Positions 60,700 to 64,000 of a stretch of DNA of 64,000 bases are shown here, one piece after another; within the stretch, counting starts at the first letter, position 1, and every line of letters starts with the position of its first letter. The stretch is from UMGS1519 sp050951005 (GTDB lineage Bacteria > Actinomycetota > Coriobacteriia > Coriobacteriales > Eggerthellaceae), in assembly GCA_050951005.1 (NCBI GenBank), contig JBMNIP010000005.1, forward strand, positions 124,001 through 188,000. The letters run 5' to 3'. The notes under the pieces were generated by a model. The model had not been told where the DNA came from. It did no database searches and saw nothing but the letters and a program-made list of their open reading frames with translations. The position numbers and the translations under genes were made by a program.

Positions 60700-62346
60700 A
60701 TGACGAAGAAATTCTACGAGTTGGGCCTTCCCAACGAGGCGTTGCGTGCGGTCGATGACCTGGGATATGACCAGCCTACGCCTGTCCAAGAGCAGGCCAT
60801 CCCCGCCATCCTTCGGGGTCGGGATGTAATCGCCGCCGCCAAGACGGGCACGGGTAAGACGGCCGCATTCTGCCTTCCCACCATCGCCTCGCTTCCCCAT
60901 AAGCGTACTGGCAAGGGTCCGACGATGCTTGTACTGACGCCTACCCGCGAGCTGGCGAAGCAGATCGACGAGGTTGCGACGACCATCGCCAAGCGGGCCT
61001 CGATGAAGGTCTGCTGTCTCCTGGGAGGCGTCTCATACGGCCCACAGATCAAGACGCTGTCGCGCGGTGTCGACGTGGTCGTGGCGACGCCCGGACGCTT
61101 GATCGACCTGCTTAACCAGGAAGCCCTCACCTTGGACGAGGTCAAGGTTCTCGTGCTGGATGAAGCCGACCGCATGCTGGATATGGGCTTCCTTCCCGAC
61201 GTGCGCCGCATTGTGGACCGCTGCCCGGACAACAGCACCCGTCAAACCCTGCTTTTCTCGGCGACCATCGATAAGAACATCGAGAAGAACCTGCTCCATC
61301 TGCTGAATGCCCCGCTGTATATCGAGATCGCCCACAAAGGAGAGACCGCCGATCTGGTACAGGAATACCAGGTGGAGGTTTCGCATCGTGCGAAGCAGCA
61401 GCTCCTGGAGGCAGTCCTCCGTGAATACGGCGCACAACGTGTCATCGTGTTCGCCCGCACCAAATACCGGGTCGACACCTGCGTACGGCGTCTTCGGAAA
61501 GCGGGATACCATGCAGCGGCTATCCATGGTGACCGATCGCAGAACCAGCGTGCGCGCGCATTGGAAGATTTCGACAGCGGTAAGGTGGACATCCTCGTAG
61601 CCACCGACATCCTGGCACGCGGCATCGATATCAGCCAGGTACCCTATATAGTGAACTTCGACCTGCCGCATGAACCGGAGGACTATGTCCACCGCATAGG
61701 ACGCACAGGCCGTGCAGGAGAAGAGGGTCTGGCCATCTCATTCGTAACGCCGGATAACGCACCGGAGGTCAAGGCCATAACGGAGCTCATCGGCCATCAG
61801 ATTCCCTCGATCTCCATCCCCGGGTTCGACAACGAAGCGAGCACCCGCGACATCGCGGAGAATGCCACGCGCAAAGCAGCGAAGAACGATCCGGAGATCG
61901 CCGCCGTGATGCATGAGATGCGCAAGGAGCGCAAGCGCCAGCTGGAGGGCGAAACACCCCAGGAAGCCAATAAGAAAAAGGGGAAGAAAAGCGGCAAAGA
62001 TACCGACAATGGCAACCTGAGCAATCAATCGAAAAACACACGGGGCAAGAAACCCGCAAGCGAGAGGAAACGCGGCAAGAGAAAGGAAGGGCCGTCCCAG
62101 ACCATCGACGACAATGCCCATCGTTACAACCATCGGAAACGCAGTAATAGCCATACCGTAACGAAAGGGCACAAAAGTTTCGATAACCGGAATGGCAATA
62201 GCCGGAACGAAGGGCGCAGATCATCCAACCGACATCATCAGCATACTGGACAATCGTCATTGAAGAAGACGAAATCCGGTAAAGGGAATCGAGCACGCTC
62301 CAACAAGCGTCATTCTAGGGCTAAAGCAACCCGTCACAAGAGGTAA
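60700..62346 (+). CDS. DEAD-box ATP-dependent RNA helicase
   Basis: A 548-residue RNA helicase of the RhlE/CshA type. Motifs in order are the Q motif (YDQPTPVQEQAIPAIL), Walker A AKTGTGKTAAF, PTRELAKQ, TPGRLIDLL, DEADRMLDMGF, SAT, VATDILARGIDIS and HRIGRTGRAG. From about residue 405 there is a long, basic, Lys/Arg/Asn/Ser-rich tail likely to bind RNA. ATG 60700 has a GAGGAA site; the frame to 60652 has none. Such enzymes act in ribosome assembly, mRNA decay or cold adaptation. Confidence 0.92.
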   Translation: MTKKFYELGLPNEALRAVDDLGYDQPTPVQEQAIPAILRGRDVIAAAKTGTGKTAAFCLPTIASLPHKRTGKGPTMLVLTPTRELAKQIDEVATTIAKRASMKVCCLLGGVSYGPQIKTLSRGVDVVVATPGRLIDLLNQEALTLDEVKVLVLDEADRMLDMGFLPDVRRIVDRCPDNSTRQTLLFSATIDKNIEKNLLHLLNAPLYIEIAHKGETADLVQEYQVEVSHRAKQQLLEAVLREYGAQRVIVFARTKYRVDTCVRRLRKAGYHAAAIHGDRSQNQRARALEDFDSGKVDILVATDILARGIDISQVPYIVNFDLPHEPEDYVHRIGRTGRAGEEGLAISFVTPDNAPEVKAITELIGHQIPSISIPGFDNEASTRDIAENATRKAAKNDPEIAAVMHEMRKERKRQLEGETPQEANKKKGKKSGKDTDNGNLSNQSKNTRGKKPASERKRGKRKEGPSQTIDDNAHRYNHRKRSNSHTVTKGHKSFDNRNGNSRNEGRRSSNRHHQHTGQSSLKKTKSGKGNRARSNKRHSRAKATRHKR

Positions 62347-62484
62347 ATTGGTTCGATAGCGTGGATGAAGCTTGCGAACATGAAACCATGCGCTTGCATG
62401 ACGCTGTCAACGAGAACTCGATGCATTCCTCTTCCGAGGCCTATTATTCATGCTGCAGGCACAATCAATATGGGCACCGGCTCT

Positions 62485-62522
62485 AAAAAATAATTAAAGC
62501 CAAAAGCATGGAAGCCTCTGGC
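62485..62522 (-). terminator. terminator of tRNA-Lys
   Basis: On the minus strand GCCAGAGGC and GCTTTTGGC form a 9-bp stem with three G-T pairs and a 6-base loop, followed by TTTAATTATTTTTT. It lies about 15 bases past the tRNA-Lys CCA end. Confidence 0.8.
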
Positions 62523-62537
62523 CTGTTAATAACTAGA

Positions 62538-62613
62538 TGGTGGACCGTCGGGGACTCGAACCCCGGACCTTGGGATTAAGAGTCCCCTGCTCTACCAACT
62601 AAGCTAACGGTCC
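62538..62613 (-). tRNA. tRNA-Lys(CTT)
   Basis: The acceptor stem GGACCGT/ACGGTCC, anticodon loop CTCTTAA (anticodon CTT), T stem CGGGG/CCCCG and an encoded CCA fit a complete tRNA. It has its own promoter in the gap to tRNA-His. Confidence 0.97.
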
Positions 62614-62657
62614 AAGAAAACTATGTATTCGCTCGCCCTCATTCCGAGCGCTGTGTT

Positions 62658-62686
62658 ATCTTAATGCACCCGCAAAGAACGCGCAA
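62658..62686 (-). promoter_or_regulatory. promoter of tRNA-Lys
   Basis: A -35 TTGCGC (62681-62686) and -10 TAAGAT (62658-62663) are separated by 17 bases, in the 102-base gap after tRNA-His. Confidence 0.6.
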
Positions 62687-62715
62687 GGGGATTTTCAAAT
62701 CTCCTTTTCAGCGCT

Positions 62716-62794
62716 ATGGGGTGGGTAATCGGACTCGAACCGACGACCTCCAGAGCCACAATCTGGCGTTCTAGCCAACTGAACTATACCCACC
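62716..62794 (-). tRNA. tRNA-His(GTG)
   Basis: The 5' end includes the extra G-1 that pairs with discriminator C, as needed for histidine tRNA. The acceptor stem is GTGGGTA/TACCCAC, the anticodon loop TTGTGGC gives GTG, and CCA is encoded. It has its own promoter. Confidence 0.96.
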
Positions 62795-62809
62795 GTAGCG
62801 CAAGACGAA

Positions 62810-62838
62810 ATACTACTGGCAATCAGAACGAAATGCAA
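62810..62838 (-). promoter_or_regulatory. promoter of tRNA-His
   Basis: A -35 TTGCAT (62833-62838) and -10 TAGTAT (62810-62815) are separated by 17 bases, with the -10 about 16 bases from the tRNA 5' end. Confidence 0.65.
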
Positions 62839-62969
62839 GCCTAAAATTGCGATGATTTCTCTTTATCATTTGCTCTCCATGCGGGAATTTTCACCTTGCT
62901 GAAACAGATCTCGTGGTTGAATAGAAATCGAAAACAATTGCCCTACCCTGCTTGTTCCCTTGGAGGCAC

Positions 62970-64000
62970 ATGGAATCATTCGAGCTTATCCTGCTGGTCG
63001 CAGCCGCCATCTTGGTTTCATCGGTCCTCGACCGGCTGATCCCGCGCATCTCGCCGCCTCTGATTCAGATCGTGTTGGGTTTTTTGATCGCCTACTTCGC
63101 AGTGTCGGCCATTCCCTTCAGCCTGAACCCTGATTACTTCCTGTTCATCTTCATCGCTCCGCTGCTGTTCCATGACGCGAAGGAGGCGGACCGCGCAGCG
63201 CTCTGGACCAATAGGAGGAAGATCATATCGCTTTCGATATTCCTGGTCTTCGCCATCATGTTGGTAGTGGGGTTCGCCTTGCACAGCTTGGTAGCCGCAA
63301 TACCCATTGCAGCAGCGCTGGCCGTCGGTGCCGCCCTTGGGCCCACCGATGCGGTTGCCGTCAGCTCCCTTAAGGGAACGATGAGAATGACCCGGAGCGA
63401 AAATGCTCTGCTCTCGGGAGAAGCGCTGATCAACGACGCATCGGGCGTTGTGGCGTTCGAATTCGCAATTCGCGCCGCGGTAACGGATAACTATGGAATC
63501 GCAGAGGGCATATTGAGCTTCCTGCTGTTGTTCTTCGGCGGGATTGTAGTGGGCGTCGTCATGGCGCTGATCATCCGCTTCATCCAAACGAAAACCACCG
63601 AGGCCGGCATCGACTCCATCACCTTCTATACGCTGCTCGACGTACTCTCGCCTTTCATCATCTATCTGGTTGCAGAGATGACGGCAACGAGCGGCATCAT
63701 CGCCGTAGTCGCGGCGGGGCTGTTCCTGGGGCATAAGCAGGACCGGCAGATCGGTCCCTCCGTCGCTCGGCTGAACATCGTCACATCGAGCGTATGGGAG
63801 CTCCTTGCCTTCGTCCTGAATGGCATCATCTTCATTATGCTGGGCATGCAGCTATGCTGGATACAGCCTCACATGAGCGGTGCCGACGCGTTGTTCGGGG
63901 GGACCGTCGGCACGTTAGTGGTCATTCTGCTGATGACGGCGGTGCTCGTCGCCATCCGATTCGCCTGGATCTTCATTATGGAGCGCTGGCACAAGAACCC
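62970..64000 (+). CDS. cation/proton antiporter, CPA1 family (partial)
   Basis: An open frame from ATG 62970 to the window edge (343 codons, C-terminus missing). It encodes many hydrophobic helices, and the CPA1 signatures ALGPTDAVAVSS and SGEALINDASGVVAFEFA, where the conserved Asp pair supports Na+ or K+ for H+ exchange across the membrane. The N-terminus MESFELILLVAAAILVSS is a normal first helix. A TGGAGG site lies close upstream. The gene diverges from tRNA-His and tRNA-Lys. The ion preference is not readable. Confidence 0.92.
   Translation, partial: MESFELILLVAAAILVSSVLDRLIPRISPPLIQIVLGFLIAYFAVSAIPFSLNPDYFLFIFIAPLLFHDAKEADRAALWTNRRKIISLSIFLVFAIMLVVGFALHSLVAAIPIAAALAVGAALGPTDAVAVSSLKGTMRMTRSENALLSGEALINDASGVVAFEFAIRAAVTDNYGIAEGILSFLLLFFGGIVVGVVMALIIRFIQTKTTEAGIDSITFYTLLDVLSPFIIYLVAEMTATSGIIAVVAAGLFLGHKQDRQIGPSVARLNIVTSSVWELLAFVLNGIIFIMLGMQLCWIQPHMSGADALFGGTVGTLVVILLMTAVLVAIRFAWIFIMERWHKN

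Noticed and set aside
62623..62700. AAGGAGATTT/AAATCCCCTT hairpin between tRNA-His and tRNA-Lys as a terminator
   Set aside because: The stem has mismatches and no T run follows; it also overlaps the tRNA-Lys -35 element, so I did not annotate it.

Overview
The window is a gene-dense stretch of bacterial chromosome with a mid-50s percent GC content judged by eye. It is almost entirely core housekeeping genes, with no rRNA, phage, transposon or CRISPR array seen. The best fit is an anaerobic member of Actinomycetota, class Coriobacteriia (Eggerthella/Slackia/Adlercreutzia relatives). Supporting this are a primary sigma factor with a long Lys/Ala-rich N-terminus, a Tat-exported membrane-bound uptake [NiFe] hydrogenase, and several proteins with added basic tails. 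The placement is an inference from gene content, not from a database comparison.

Layout. 1-15.7 kb: phosphohexomutase, tRNA-Asn, a sirtuin, an RlmKL-type rRNA methyltransferase, rpoD, metK-priA, a DUF1461/Lit-like membrane protein, gltX and an unusual multi-cluster Fe-S protein. 15.7-21 kb: mfd and nth (DNA repair, divergent) and a Cof-type HAD phosphatase. 20.8-25.5 kb (minus strand): hydrogenase small subunit, large subunit, cytochrome b, then past a terminator-like hairpin a small membrane protein and the maturation protease. 25.5-30.7 kb: pheA, and a minus-strand operon of a degenerate AAA+ protein, an Rrf2 regulator and a MutY-like glycosylase lacking the Fe-S cluster; then an HAD-IB phosphatase. 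30.7-38.1 kb: tRNA-Asp, a DUF697 protein and the elongasome operon mreB-mreC-mreD-mrdA-rodA. 38.2-45.5 kb: branched-chain amino acid synthesis, ilvD-ilvB-ilvN-ilvC and leuA, with a long T-box-like leader before ilvD. 45.6-53.6 kb: prfA-prmC-purine nucleoside phosphorylase, trxA-trxB, a patatin-like protein, a zinc-ribbon membrane protein and a TGS-less thrS. 53.7-62.4 kb: tRNA-Leu-tig-clpP-clpX-valS, then a DEAD-box helicase. 62.5-64 kb: tRNA-Lys, tRNA-His and a cation/proton antiporter cut by the window edge.

The genes give a picture of protein synthesis and quality control (gltX, thrS, valS, prfA, prmC, tig, clpXP), cell-wall elongation, branched-chain and aromatic amino acid synthesis, DNA repair, and H2 oxidation at the outer face of the membrane.

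The points most worth a second look are: the AAA+ protein that has lost its Walker A motif beside an Rrf2 regulator and a clusterless MutY-like enzyme; the RlmKL protein whose first methyltransferase half has lost its SAM and catalytic motifs; the ilvD leader, which looks like a T-box but has an unexpected specifier and a degenerate antiterminator; the Fe-S protein behind gltX; and regulatory structures around the hydrogenase operon.
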